A stretch of DNA of 28,209 nucleotides, from positions 1 to 28,209 of the IMG/VR virus record IMGVR_UViG_3300020467_000029; one strand, 5' to 3'. Shown here in pieces: positions 11,852-22,145 of this stretch. This DNA is from a virus. The notes below the pieces were generated by a model that searched no databases, had not been told where the DNA came from, and saw only the letters and a program-made list of their open reading frames with translations. How positions within the stretch are numbered: position 1 is the stretch's first letter; the number at the start of each line of letters is the position of its first letter. The translations under genes were made by a program, and so were the position numbers.

Positions 11852-12205
11852 CTATGTGCTAATTTCTTGAACATAACTTACAATTACGTCTAATGAAGAT
11901 GCCGTGTCGGTTTCAAAAAAGAACCTATCTCCAGCTAAAAGATTTATTCCTGAATCATAAACAAAAGCTGATCCACTTGGTATTGTCATATCTTTAACAA
12001 TATAAAACTTTGTTTCCCCAGCAGGATCATTGTCTGTGTTTCCGTTTAATAGAAAGCATGAAACAGTAATTGCATTTGATGTAATATTTGCCATGTTTAT
12101 TGTTTTTACAAAATGAAACCCAGTAGGGAAGTTTGACCCATTTGGCAGATCATTTATACCAGTTCCCAATCCAGCTAGTTTTATTTGTTTAAAATTTTGT
12201 GCCAT
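11852..12205 (-). CDS. Small virion/tail beta protein (117 aa)
   Basis: A single beta-sandwich-like domain: FKQIKLAGLGTGIND at the start, then strands such as FHFVKTINMANITSNAITVS, GSAFVYDSGINLLAGDRFFF and VIVSYVQEIST. The pattern (T/G-rich, ending in V-x-Y-x-Q-E) recalls small tail proteins of marine podoviruses that line up beside fibres. I do not know its precise role; attachment or fibre base is the best guess. It lies 9 bp after the main tail fibre gene in the same operon. Confidence 0.65.
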   Translation of the reverse strand: MAQNFKQIKLAGLGTGINDLPNGSNFPTGFHFVKTINMANITSNAITVSCFLLNGNTDNDPAGETKFYIVKDMTIPSGSAFVYDSGINLLAGDRFFFETDTASSLDVIVSYVQEIST

Positions 12206-12214
12206 TAGTTACTC

Positions 12215-13510
12215 CTAAAGTGCTATAGCCATTGCAATCGCAAAGCCTTTTTCTGCGAAACTGCTAGTATCAGTAGCTTCTATGTTTGCCCATGCAGAGC
12301 CGTTGTAATACCTCAGTTTATTTGAGCTATTATTAAAATATAAATCTCCAGCACCAACAGTTCCCCCCGTAGGATCAGACCCAGATGCTCCATGATAAAT
12401 ATTAGAAAACTCTGTCTTGGAAGCGGCAGCTTGTTCTGCCCAGTATTTTGCAGAATATAAACCAGTACTTCCTACGGCAGTATTAGAATTAAAGCTATCT
12501 CCACCACCTATTGCCCAGTTTTTAGCTGATCCACTAGTAACAGTAGAGCCACTTATTGCATAATTTTTAGCAGACCAATCACTATCGTCAGCAGTTCCAG
12601 CTACATAAACTGCCCATTCTTTAGCAGAACCCTTTCCTGAAGTTCTCATGCTATAGCCACCACTTCCTCCTATTGCCCAGGATTTGGCTGAATCATCAGA
12701 TGTGCTAGTTACAAGTGAGTCAGTTTCTGTTGCATAATTCTGTGCTTTAGTCGCATTGGCACTTGCATTTTGTATTGCCACTCTATCTGTGTATGCTTGT
12801 TGCACTTGTGTACTTATGCTATTAACACCTGATATAGCTGTGTGTATTCCAGCAAGATTACTTATGCCATTTGATGTTGTTGTGCCATCTTGTAAATGTG
12901 CAACTGTTGTAACATCTGCTGATATTCCAGCTACTGTTGTAATATTTCCTGATATTGTAGCAACTGTTCCAGTATCAGCTACATTACCTCCAACTTCTGC
13001 ATCTCCAGTCGAAGCATTAAAAGCCAAATATTTACCTTTACGAGATGTGTTTGATGGCAATGTTATTGAAGTTAACGTATCTGTAGTCGGTAAACTTAAT
13101 GCTCTTGCATTATTAGTTTCAAGTTGTTGCATTACTGCATAGATTTTATCTAAGTCAGTATTTAAACTTGATATATTAAAAGGACCTGATGTGGCAAAGT
13201 CACTTGTTCTTGATATTTCTATGTCTCTTGAAATTGTAACTGTTACGTTTGTATAAACAGAGCCTAAAGTAATATTTCCACCAGAAAAACCATCATCTAC
13301 AGCAGTTCCTATAACTGCAAACGTACCAGCACCTGTGCCTCTGCTTATTGCCGTATCAACACCAGCACTACTTGTTATTGTTACCTTAATGTCATCAAGA
13401 GCAAAGAATGGAAAGTCAATAGGGTAGGTAGTGACGTTAGCTGTGTTGCCTCCACCACCTATGTCATGCTGTATTCGTGCATCGTTGTCTGCAATAGATA
13501 TAGTAGCCAT
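12215..13510 (-). CDS. T7-type tail fibre protein
   Basis: The 431-aa protein starts with the T7 gp17-type N-terminal domain that binds the tail: a polar lead, then VTTYPIDFPFFALDDIKVTI, VFTNVTVTISRDIEI-like strands and the region FATSGPFNISSLNTDLDKIY. The middle is a long helical, Ala-rich rod with repeating WAIGG/WA-type units (AKSWAIGG, AKEWAVYV, AKNYAISG, AKNWAIGG, AKYWAEQA), as in other T7-like fibres. A short C-terminal region holds NKLRYYNGSAW. The large receptor-binding tip usual for gp17 is absent; adhesins in the next genes may supply it. A conserved 19-bp motif lies just upstream (13541-13559). Confidence 0.85.
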   Translation of the reverse strand: MATISIADNDARIQHDIGGGGNTANVTTYPIDFPFFALDDIKVTITSSAGVDTAISRGTGAGTFAVIGTAVDDGFSGGNITLGSVYTNVTVTISRDIEISRTSDFATSGPFNISSLNTDLDKIYAVMQQLETNNARALSLPTTDTLTSITLPSNTSRKGKYLAFNASTGDAEVGGNVADTGTVATISGNITTVAGISADVTTVAHLQDGTTTSNGISNLAGIHTAISGVNSISTQVQQAYTDRVAIQNASANATKAQNYATETDSLVTSTSDDSAKSWAIGGSGGYSMRTSGKGSAKEWAVYVAGTADDSDWSAKNYAISGSTVTSGSAKNWAIGGGDSFNSNTAVGSTGLYSAKYWAEQAAASKTEFSNIYHGASGSDPTGGTVGAGDLYFNNSSNKLRYYNGSAWANIEATDTSSFAEKGFAIAMAIAL

Positions 13511-13540
13511 AATTATTACCTTTACTCATATTGCACCTTC

Positions 13541-13559
13541 TTGTTAATTCACATCACTA
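13541..13559 (-). promoter_or_regulatory. Late promoter candidate ahead of the tail fibre (motif copy B)
   Basis: On the - strand, TAGTGATGTGAATTAACAA matches the copy at 25515-25533 at 18 of 19 positions. Its end is 30 bp upstream of the tail fibre start, and it overlaps the last codons of the internal virion protein gene. Placement before a key late gene suggests a phage promoter or processing site. It does not fit a sigma70 consensus. Confidence 0.35.
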
Positions 13560-16500
13560 TTAAATATTCCGTCCATAATAGGGTCTGCCCAAAATAAATT
13601 TCCTCCAGGAGTAATAAAACGTGCAGATTTTGCTGTATTAGCATCTGCTTCCATTCTGATAATATCACTTGCAACTGCTCCAGCAGTAGACAAATTACTT
13701 GCTCCAGGACCAAAAATAGCTCCAAATTTAGCTCCACTTGGTATTGGCTTTTCTGTTGCACTACCAAACATTGATCTCATACCTAATTTATAATCTGATA
13801 TTTTTTCTAAACTATTGTTAACATCAGTAAACCAACCTAATGCACCACTTCTGTCTATGGCATTAATTAACTTGTCATTATAAGTATCTTTACTGTCATC
13901 TATACCATATTGGATATTTTTAATTTCATTAACTATTGCCGCAACCCCAACAAGCAAGGCTAACCCTTGCCAAAAAGCAGCATCTTTTTCTTGCAGACCA
14001 GCAGTTAAAAGGCGCACCATTGAGCCTTGTCCATAACCCTTAAACTGCGTCATTAGTGATCCAAGTTCGGTAGATGTCCATAAAGCTCTATCACCAGCTC
14101 CTGGGGTTATAATCGTTCTTTCAACTGTCTGATTTAAAGCATTTCTAAACTTTAATCGTGCAGTAGCATCAGTCCATAAATCTGTTTCAGGAAGCCATTC
14201 CCCATCTTCACGTCTTGCATGATTTTGCATTTGTAATTGCATACGTGAGTGCATCTGCTGATCTATACCATTTGCAAGAAATTTTTCTCTATCCCTTGCT
14301 GAAAGCGTAGACCAATCTTGCATTATATTTCCAGTCATACGAAGCATTATGACATTACCAGCAAACTCTTTCATAAACTGGTTCCAATAGTTTAAGCCAT
14401 TAAGCATAAAGAAAATACTAACACTTTGGTTCATGTTTCTTTCCCAAGCAAAACGACTACCAAACATATCTCCAATATCTGTAAATTGTGCAGATCGTAA
14501 TCCAAGATAAGCGTCTGCTGATATACCAGCTTGGTTTAATTCTTTTTTAGATAATTGTTTTATAACTGTTCTGGAATTTTTAAAAAAATGCCTTAAACCT
14601 TTTTCATTAGTTGCCTTTAATCCCTCAACCATAACTGTACGCATTACATCAGGAACAGAGCTAACAACGGCACTACCCATGCCCACAAGAACATTAAATG
14701 ATTTCAATGTTCTAACTGCACGACTAGATAAAGCATGAGGGTCTTTGGCAGCTCCGTATGTTCCTCTAACCCTATCTCTTAAACCTCTTATATCTCTTAA
14801 ATCATCTTGTAATTGCTTGGCTAGTTTTTGCCTCTCAGCAGTAGTGGGTGCTTGTTTTATCATGATTTCATATTCATCTGTGATTTGTTTAATTACATTA
14901 CCCATAGAAACATCGCCAAACATTCTTGTCAGTTCAATATCCACTCCCATTGTTGTTGTGTGATGTCTTAAAATAGCCTCTACATCATTTTCCAAAAAAT
15001 CAACTACAAGTCTGTCAGGTATTTCAAATGTTCTTGCTTTTGTAGATGAGGCTTGAGTTATCCAGTCAATGCTATCAACACCTTCATCTAAATTGTAATA
15101 AGGCTTACTGCGTGTAACTTGATCCATCATTTCGTTTGCAAACTTAGTAGCTTGTGCATTAGACAAACCATATTGATTTCTTGCCCAGTTTTTTACTATT
15201 TGCAAAAATGCTTGAGAATTATCCATGATTTTATCAACACGCCATATTCTAGGTAAAAACCCATCGGCAGTATTAACATTAACACCATTAGCTTGTACTC
15301 TAGCTAAATTTACTTTGGCTTGTGCCAACTGTGCTTCCAAAGCTGTTTTTGATGCTCCACTTGATTTGCTTATTTGATCTTCAAGTTTTTTGATTTGTTT
15401 TTGTAAGGCTCTTTCAAATAACTTAACTTCTGTAGCTTGTTTTTTAATAAGGTCTAAATGCTCTCTAGCCTTAGAAGCTGCACTATTAACATAAGGTGTA
15501 GCACCATCAATAACTAAATCGCCATTATTTCTTAAAGCATTAGATACTCTTTCTCTAAATTGATATTCTGTTAAACCAGTAGGTTTATTTAACCAGTCCT
15601 TACCTTTAAGTTTTAACATTTGTATTGAACGACTTATATCACCTTCTTTAGCCATAAACCCACGATAAGATAAATATTGTTCGTCCATCATTCTCATTAC
15701 ATTAACTAGGCTTGGAACATACGTTGTTCTAAACGTAGATTCTACAGATTGATCCATAGCCTCTTGTCCAGCTACTTTTTTCTGTATTAGTCCACCCATA
15801 TCAACAATTTGGCTTACAATACTTCTTACAATAGGGTTAGGGCTTTGAGTTAATCTAATAACGGGATTCCAAGGTAACTTTTCTATGCCAACTCCAGTTT
15901 CTTTTAAGGCATCTCCTTCCATTGATTGCCACATAGACTGTCTTTGTCTTTCAGGACTTACGTTAGCTCCAACTGGTTTCCATGTATTTGTTTTAACATC
16001 TTTAACTGGATTGAAAGGCTTAGACTTTGTTTTTGTTGTTACTTTTGCTGTTGGGTCTACAGATTCAGTCCATAAAACACCACCTTTGCCATCATTAAAG
16101 TAAATTCTATTACTGTATTTACCAAGAACTGCACTTAATGATCCACCAATAAGACTTGCACCAGTTAAAACAACAGCAGATTGTCCTAAAGTTCTAGTTT
16201 CAATTTGCGTTGACAATAAAAATTCTTCAGGTGCTAAAAGTGTTGCAGTAAATAAAGCACCACCAGTAAATCTTTTACCTAATCTAGCTGACCTTAATAC
16301 TTTCAAAGGAGCCAAAGGTGCAAAGATTGATGGGGTAGCAACAGTTGTAACTACTTGAGGAACCCATTGATCTGTATTTGCTAATATATTCTGATCTTCT
16401 ATATCTATTTTTAGGTTTTCTAGCCTTTGTGCCGTTTCACCACGACTACCACTATTTAAAAATCGCCAATAACTTCCTTCAAAACCTTTTAATTGTGGGT

Positions 16501-16744
16501 CAGATAAAGGATCATATCCTTCTTCATCGTCATATTCAGGATCAAATATCATTCTTGATAAAGATTCATAGGGTGCAAATTGCCTAAATGCAGATGCCCA
16601 TACTTCTTTACTTGAGGGTATGTATGGAGTGTAATCATCATAAAACAATAAACTTTCTGAAAATGGCTCAGAAACCTTTTGTCCAGTTGAAACACCAACA
16701 TCGGCTCTTAATTGTTCTTGGCTATATGGCTTTAAATATGACAT
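13544..16744 (-). CDS. Internal virion protein, T7 gp16-like position (ejection protein)
   Basis: The 1066-aa protein occupies the gp16 slot of T7-like genomes, between a gp15-like protein and the tail fibre. It has hydrophobic, membrane-active-looking segments (residues ~130-205: VVTTVATPSIFAPLAPLKVL, then SAVVLTGASLIGGSLSAVL; also GLALLVGVAAIVNEI near the C-terminus) and a coiled coil (~430-485). The lytic transglycosylase domain of T7 gp16 is not visible. The likely role is to form part of the trans-envelope channel for DNA entry. Size and order are the main evidence; sequence similarity to T7 is not apparent by eye. Confidence 0.72.
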   Translation of the reverse strand: MSYLKPYSQEQLRADVGVSTGQKVSEPFSESLLFYDDYTPYIPSSKEVWASAFRQFAPYESLSRMIFDPEYDDEEGYDPLSDPQLKGFEGSYWRFLNSGSRGETAQRLENLKIDIEDQNILANTDQWVPQVVTTVATPSIFAPLAPLKVLRSARLGKRFTGGALFTATLLAPEEFLLSTQIETRTLGQSAVVLTGASLIGGSLSAVLGKYSNRIYFNDGKGGVLWTESVDPTAKVTTKTKSKPFNPVKDVKTNTWKPVGANVSPERQRQSMWQSMEGDALKETGVGIEKLPWNPVIRLTQSPNPIVRSIVSQIVDMGGLIQKKVAGQEAMDQSVESTFRTTYVPSLVNVMRMMDEQYLSYRGFMAKEGDISRSIQMLKLKGKDWLNKPTGLTEYQFRERVSNALRNNGDLVIDGATPYVNSAASKAREHLDLIKKQATEVKLFERALQKQIKKLEDQISKSSGASKTALEAQLAQAKVNLARVQANGVNVNTADGFLPRIWRVDKIMDNSQAFLQIVKNWARNQYGLSNAQATKFANEMMDQVTRSKPYYNLDEGVDSIDWITQASSTKARTFEIPDRLVVDFLENDVEAILRHHTTTMGVDIELTRMFGDVSMGNVIKQITDEYEIMIKQAPTTAERQKLAKQLQDDLRDIRGLRDRVRGTYGAAKDPHALSSRAVRTLKSFNVLVGMGSAVVSSVPDVMRTVMVEGLKATNEKGLRHFFKNSRTVIKQLSKKELNQAGISADAYLGLRSAQFTDIGDMFGSRFAWERNMNQSVSIFFMLNGLNYWNQFMKEFAGNVIMLRMTGNIMQDWSTLSARDREKFLANGIDQQMHSRMQLQMQNHARREDGEWLPETDLWTDATARLKFRNALNQTVERTIITPGAGDRALWTSTELGSLMTQFKGYGQGSMVRLLTAGLQEKDAAFWQGLALLVGVAAIVNEIKNIQYGIDDSKDTYNDKLINAIDRSGALGWFTDVNNSLEKISDYKLGMRSMFGSATEKPIPSGAKFGAIFGPGASNLSTAGAVASDIIRMEADANTAKSARFITPGGNLFWADPIMDGIFNSDVN

Positions 16745-19700
16745 TTAGTTTTCTAACCATAAGGATAAATCTAAACCTAAAGTTCTAAGCATAGTGTTTT
16801 TAAAAGAAGCCTCTTTGTCAGTTAGATTAATTATAGCATCATCTTGTTGACCTATTGGTAAAACCGAAACAACAACTCTATTATATAAATCTTGCAAACC
16901 TTTAATTGCTGAGTCTGGATTATTATCAATAAGGTATCTTTGATAAAGAGCTAAAACTTGCTGACGTTCCATTCCAGGGATTCCATAAACAAATTTTCTA
17001 AAGTCATTATCTTCTATATTCTGAATAGCATCTTGCCATGCTTTATTATTTCTAGATGTTTCCCAATCAAATTTAAAATTTTTAAATATTGTTTTAGGTG
17101 TTCCATGTGCATTTACAATATTAATTGTGTATGTTGGCACTTTGCCGTAATTATAATTAGGAACAATTCTATAATTTTTATCTAAATGACCTTCCCTAAA
17201 ACCATCATGTTTATTCCACGCAATATCCATTGCATTTATACTATCGTAAACATGATTATACAAATCTTCATGTGTTAAAGTTACAGGTAAAGATGTTCCA
17301 GTAAGTTTATCTACTGGTACTGTAGATTGAAACTGCCTTAAAGGAGGATTAAAAGTCCAATGCAGTTTACCTTCTCCATCTTTAGAAATGCCAATCTGGT
17401 CAAAAACTTTCATTAAAGTAAGACTCATAGCATCTTGTAAACCTTTTTCTCCATCAGCCACTTGATTGCCGTCTGTTACATAATTCCAAAAACCATCAGA
17501 TAATAACTGTACTAATCTAGGATCACTTAGAACTGTATCTGCAATATCTTCAAAACCATTTGATTGCATAAAATCATTTAGCAATTTACGTTCTTGTTCT
17601 GTTTTTGGTGAACTGCCATAATCTCCAGTAGCAGCACTATACATTTGACCTAAAGTATAATGTTTTAATATAAAATCTTTTACAATATTGCTTGTTCCAA
17701 CAAATTTTTTAAATTGCCTTACAACAAAATCATTTTCAGATTCATTATCAATTTTATATTCTTTAAAAATTCTTTGTGCAGAAGCTTTGTCTAATGTGGA
17801 CTTTTTGTTAGTCCATTCCATGCCATAACGTCTAGCATTAAATAATACGTTAGGATTTATTCCAACTTTATCTAAAACAAGTTTTAATCTGTCCCCTTTG
17901 CCATTCATTTGAAAAGTTTCATTAAGCCTTGTAAAAGCCATTGTAATATCAGAAAAACTCTGTTCGTCATTAATTGTTCCCAAAGCATCAAAAGCATCAA
18001 TTAATGATGGGTGCAATGTATTATGATCTACTGTCCATTGCATTGCCTTTTTTAAACTCATTTCTCGTATATCTTTATTTTCATGCAATATATCTAAAGG
18101 ATAATTTTGATTATTAAATTTAATGCTATTGGGAAGTAACTTAGCATCTTGTATTTGTTTAATATCGTTTCGATTTCCAATGTCACCTTTTTTTAATAAA
18201 GCTATTGTGTTCTTAACATCATATCTATCTTGAGTATTCGTTACATATCTTTTGGCATAAGCTCTTACCATTTCATCATATGATTTAACAGTCATTAACG
18301 GGTCTTTATTATGAGTTTTTTCTCCAATAACTCCTTTATTTATAAGATTTTCTTTTTGATTTTGAAATACAGCAGGAGAAATTGTGTAACTAGATTCCAT
18401 TCCCATTTCAGCAAAAAATGGAGAATAGGCAGTTGCTGTTCTATCTTTTAAATCTGTAAGAGTTCTTTTTAACCAAGCTTTAATAAAATCCCTTCTTTCG
18501 GGACCTCTGAATTTTCCTTCTTTTATTCTTTGTTGTGCTTGCCTAATTGCTCTAGCACTTAAACTAGAATTACCTGTTTCTATATCAAAAATAATATCTA
18601 GATTGACTTCTTTTTCAATAGCCAAAGCTTTATTTGTTATTTCTATTTGTCTGTTTTGAGACATTAGCTTTATTTGGTTTTGATGAGTAATGTTCATGCC
18701 AGAACTCTCTATTTCAATAACAGAAGGTATATCTCTAGCTATAATTCTTGAGTAAAACTCATCAAATAAATCTTGTGAAGAATCTAATTCTTCCTTATCT
18801 CTTTGTGTATCTATATCAATTAATCTTTTGATAGTATTATTGCCTTCTTGCCTTATGGCATCTACATTTAATGTAGTTTTTTCAGATTCTTGACTAATGG
18901 CATTTACCATTTCTTTTAAATCACGTTCTCCTATACCAAACGCATGAGCAGCAGTTATAGCATCTTTGGTAACTCTTGCTTGTAGACTGGTTTTGTAAAG
19001 GTTTTTAACTTCTTCAAATTTTTCAACACTTAAATTAGCTTTAAATATATCAAATAGTTTTTGTTCTTCTTTATCAAAATGGTCATTTGTTACTGAAGGT
19101 ATGCCACCCCCAGCATCATCTGCACTTTCAGTTAATATGTATTTGGCTTTTTCATCTATGAGATTAATCATAGCTTTATTAGCTGTAATTAAAGCTTTTG
19201 TTTTTACATTCTTTAAATGCTCTGCTGAAGCTTGCCTTGAATAAGAGCCAATAATATTATTAACAGTAGGTTGTATATTATCCCAAACTTCAGGTGCAAT
19301 AGTACCTTTTAAAGTATTTGCATATGATTCAAGCTCTACTTGAACAACAGTTTTAGATTTATCAGTATTAAATGCACCCTGATTTTTTAAAAAAGAATTA
19401 TCAGCATAGTTTTTTAAATCATTTTGAACATTTAATCCGTAAGCATTTATTGCAAATTGTCTAAATCTTGCTTGAGCTTTAGCCAAATTAGCTTTGTTAT
19501 ACATATCAGGTTTAAAAGCAGAATTAAGAGTAACTAAATCAAGTGGAATAAGTTTACCATCTTTAGTTCTGTTTCCAAGATGAATACCTTGAGATTCAGC
19601 TTCTAAAAGAGCATTATCTAGCTGACTTTGATCTACAGTTTGAGTAATGTTAGTAATAGCATTAGCTATATTCTGACTTGCTTGTGCCATAGCCAAACCA

Positions 19701-19768
19701 CCACTATCAGGAACAATATTGCTTGGTCTAACTATATTTTGTCTTTGTGTTGTTCTTTTAATAGCCAT
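16745..19768 (-). CDS. Internal virion protein, T7 gp15-like position (ejection protein)
   Basis: The 1007-aa protein is almost entirely helical and charged, with many Asn, Lys and Gln and no membrane helix or enzyme motif. It begins with MAIKRTTQRQNIVRPSNIVP and is followed by long amphipathic helices. This is the expected look of a gp15-like core protein, which forms the periplasmic tunnel during DNA ejection. It abuts the gp16-like gene directly (stop at 16745, next start at 16744) and follows the gp14-like gene by 4 bp. The assignment rests on order, length and composition. Confidence 0.72.
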   Translation of the reverse strand: MAIKRTTQRQNIVRPSNIVPDSGGLAMAQASQNIANAITNITQTVDQSQLDNALLEAESQGIHLGNRTKDGKLIPLDLVTLNSAFKPDMYNKANLAKAQARFRQFAINAYGLNVQNDLKNYADNSFLKNQGAFNTDKSKTVVQVELESYANTLKGTIAPEVWDNIQPTVNNIIGSYSRQASAEHLKNVKTKALITANKAMINLIDEKAKYILTESADDAGGGIPSVTNDHFDKEEQKLFDIFKANLSVEKFEEVKNLYKTSLQARVTKDAITAAHAFGIGERDLKEMVNAISQESEKTTLNVDAIRQEGNNTIKRLIDIDTQRDKEELDSSQDLFDEFYSRIIARDIPSVIEIESSGMNITHQNQIKLMSQNRQIEITNKALAIEKEVNLDIIFDIETGNSSLSARAIRQAQQRIKEGKFRGPERRDFIKAWLKRTLTDLKDRTATAYSPFFAEMGMESSYTISPAVFQNQKENLINKGVIGEKTHNKDPLMTVKSYDEMVRAYAKRYVTNTQDRYDVKNTIALLKKGDIGNRNDIKQIQDAKLLPNSIKFNNQNYPLDILHENKDIREMSLKKAMQWTVDHNTLHPSLIDAFDALGTINDEQSFSDITMAFTRLNETFQMNGKGDRLKLVLDKVGINPNVLFNARRYGMEWTNKKSTLDKASAQRIFKEYKIDNESENDFVVRQFKKFVGTSNIVKDFILKHYTLGQMYSAATGDYGSSPKTEQERKLLNDFMQSNGFEDIADTVLSDPRLVQLLSDGFWNYVTDGNQVADGEKGLQDAMSLTLMKVFDQIGISKDGEGKLHWTFNPPLRQFQSTVPVDKLTGTSLPVTLTHEDLYNHVYDSINAMDIAWNKHDGFREGHLDKNYRIVPNYNYGKVPTYTINIVNAHGTPKTIFKNFKFDWETSRNNKAWQDAIQNIEDNDFRKFVYGIPGMERQQVLALYQRYLIDNNPDSAIKGLQDLYNRVVVSVLPIGQQDDAIINLTDKEASFKNTMLRTLGLDLSLWLEN

Positions 19769-19772
19769 GATT

Positions 19773-20216
19773 TTAACCTAAAAATTTGTATTTCTCTGGC
19801 ATTGCACTATAAGCTTCAGAGCCACTTTCCATAGCTTTGCCAACACCTGAATATATTGCCGCTTTACCTTTGGTTTTTGATGCTCTTGCACTTAGTTTGT
19901 ATTGCCTTTGCTTAGATGCACCCATTAGCTTAATCGCACCTACATCAGATTTTGCCAATCTTGTTTCTCTGCGTTTTATATTTGCCATTGATCCACCAGC
20001 ACCTACAGACACACCACCCCCAGCACTTGATGCTGATATAGAGGCAAGTTGTTCTCTTAATTGTGCCGTTCTATTTATTGCTTCCTGATCTGCTTCAATC
20101 CCAGCCATCTCAGCTTGTTCCATTGCAGCTTGAGCATCATTTGCATAAGCTTTTTGAGCCTGCCTTGCCGAAGCTAAAGACATAACAGCCGATAATGCCA
20201 TTCCTTGCCAACCCAT
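19773..20216 (-). CDS. Internal virion protein, T7 gp14-like
   Basis: The 147-aa protein starts with a hydrophobic/Ala-rich segment (MGWQGMALSAVMSLASARQA), then an Ala/Glu-rich helix (AQAAMEQAEMAGIEADQEA), a Gly/Ser loop (SSAGGGVSVGAGGSMANIKR) and a basic helical end. That pattern is common to gp14-like ejection proteins, which insert in the outer membrane and are the first to leave the virion. Its start overlaps the preceding tail tubular B stop by 1 nt. Position before the two large internal proteins supports it. Confidence 0.75.
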   Translation of the reverse strand: MGWQGMALSAVMSLASARQAQKAYANDAQAAMEQAEMAGIEADQEAINRTAQLREQLASISASSAGGGVSVGAGGSMANIKRRETRLAKSDVGAIKLMGASKQRQYKLSARASKTKGKAAIYSGVGKAMESGSEAYSAMPEKYKFLG

Positions 20217-22141
20217 TAGACTTCCACCTCTAATAATATACCATTTAACGTCATTGGTAATGGCTCCTCTTGTGTTATAGTTACTCTGCCTTCCTTAGAC
20301 CACCCAAGCAGATACACCTCTTTTCTTTGCGTTAAAGCACTTGGCTCTAATGAAAAATCATCTGTTACATTTCTTAGCAAAATTCTTGTACCTCCAGCTT
20401 TCACATTAAGTGTTGATACAAGATCAAGTACGGCTCTGACTATTCTGCGTTTCTGACCAACACTAACTCCGTCTGGTAATTGCATTTCAGGAGGTAGGGT
20501 GGTTATTTCAGGAGTATAAGCCAAACCAATTTCAACAGAAGTTACAGCTTCATCTAGTGTAACTACACCACTTCCGTTAGTTGTAAATGTTCCAAGAGAA
20601 TAATTTCCTGATCTGACCTGAACGGCAGTATTGGGCAAATGGGCTACAGTCCAGGTAGCTGTTGCACTACCAGTTTGCTGAGATGCCATATCTGTATAGT
20701 AATCGTTTTGAAATAATTCTAATGATGTAACAGTAGAACTATTAATTGTTCTCTCAACAACTGCGTATATCTGTCTGTTTACATTGGATATATTTTTAAA
20801 ATTACCCGTTGTATCATATCTAACCCAGCCTTGTACTTTTTCTTTTCTAATAGACATAAATACGGGCATATGACCATCTGAGTTAAGTAAATATAAATAA
20901 CCTTCCATTTGATCTGAAGATTCTCTTTGGGCTTCAATAGAAGTTGGTGTGCCAATAATATGCTCTGATAATAATGTAATTGAATCTGAGTTATAGGCTT
21001 GTGATATATCAGAAAATATAAATTCACGAATAGCACCTTTAGATTTGGTTAGAAAAACAATAGCACCATCAAATTCTTTTGGTTGTACTGTTCCTGATCC
21101 ATAACTTGTTTGCTTTTTAACTGTTATAGTAGAAGGAGTTAACGGCTTATTTTCAGATGTTGGAACATATAATTCTTGCTCTGATGTAAATATTGTTAAA
21201 TATCTAAATGACTGCATACCCTTTATTTCAGATACTTGTGCTTCAGCTATCTGTATCTGAATAGAATTATCATCTGCACCAGTACCTACATCAAAGTTTG
21301 TAAATTCTCCAATCTTTGACATAAATAAAAAATTAGGCAAATCCCTACTGCCACCAAATATTAACCTCTGATCGTGAAATTGAACTGTTCGTGCATATCC
21401 TCTCACAGAAGAAAATACTGGCTCTTGCCAATCTGTAATAGCAGTAGTATCAGCTATTGCTCCTGATAATGTGGCTGTTACTACTGTAGCACTTGTATAT
21501 CCACTTATTAGGGCATGACGTACTACAGAAGCTGAATCGACTAAACGTAAATACATTCCGTTATAAGCTGATGTAAAAGCATCGGCACTAGCTGTTAAAG
21601 TTACCGATCCACTTGTTCCACTAGGAGTAAGTGTTATGCTAGATGTAGCAAATTTATAATAAGGTTGAAAGCCAAGACCTGATGAAGTATCAAAGGCAAA
21701 AGCAGTAACGGCAAAGTTACTTGAGCTTGTTCTAGTTATTTTTTGCATAGCCATATCAGGGTGGGTTACAAACATTGTATCTCCACTTTGGCTTACTACT
21801 AATGATCCAATTTGTGCAGTTGCCCAAGGCATACTTGTTAAAGTCTGCAATATTGCCGTTGGATTGGAAATATCTACAATTCGTAGTTTTCCATTGCTAA
21901 ATAGAAGTAAATAGGCTTCATCTTCGTCATATATGTATGCTTCCGTCTGATAAGACTCATTTGCGAGGGTCTGAAGGTATCTAAGCCCTGGTCGCCTAGT
22001 GCAACCACCCTGAGCCTTTAACCTCACGTTACGGAGTCTGTATGCTCCATTACGATAGGCTTCGGCATCTACCCTAGATGACAAAAGAGGGGATAACTCC
22101 CCTGATGAAAAATTTGTAGTGAATTGTCTTAATAATGCCAT
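20216..22141 (-). CDS. Tail tubular protein B (nozzle)
   Basis: The 641-aa protein has the clear start of T7 gp12-like nozzle proteins: FTTNFSSGELSPLLSSRVDA followed by YRNGAYRLRNVRLKAQGGCTRRPGLRY. Beta-propeller-like repeats follow (RLIFGGSRDLPNFLFMSKIG, the family's IFGGS..P..v..S..g signature) and a C-terminal beta region. It forms the tubular tail end below the gatekeeper and holds the fibres. It sits 4 bp after tail tubular A, the standard order. Length is a little below T7 gp12 (794 aa). Confidence 0.9.
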   Translation of the reverse strand: MALLRQFTTNFSSGELSPLLSSRVDAEAYRNGAYRLRNVRLKAQGGCTRRPGLRYLQTLANESYQTEAYIYDEDEAYLLLFSNGKLRIVDISNPTAILQTLTSMPWATAQIGSLVVSQSGDTMFVTHPDMAMQKITRTSSSNFAVTAFAFDTSSGLGFQPYYKFATSSITLTPSGTSGSVTLTASADAFTSAYNGMYLRLVDSASVVRHALISGYTSATVVTATLSGAIADTTAITDWQEPVFSSVRGYARTVQFHDQRLIFGGSRDLPNFLFMSKIGEFTNFDVGTGADDNSIQIQIAEAQVSEIKGMQSFRYLTIFTSEQELYVPTSENKPLTPSTITVKKQTSYGSGTVQPKEFDGAIVFLTKSKGAIREFIFSDISQAYNSDSITLLSEHIIGTPTSIEAQRESSDQMEGYLYLLNSDGHMPVFMSIRKEKVQGWVRYDTTGNFKNISNVNRQIYAVVERTINSSTVTSLELFQNDYYTDMASQQTGSATATWTVAHLPNTAVQVRSGNYSLGTFTTNGSGVVTLDEAVTSVEIGLAYTPEITTLPPEMQLPDGVSVGQKRRIVRAVLDLVSTLNVKAGGTRILLRNVTDDFSLEPSALTQRKEVYLLGWSKEGRVTITQEEPLPMTLNGILLEVEV

Positions 22142-22145
22142 TCAT

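Noticed and set aside
12756-13142. 128-codon rightward frame inside the tail fibre gene
   Set aside because: Antisense to the repetitive fibre rod; the Ala/Val/Cys-rich translation reflects the complement of Thr/Ala codons.
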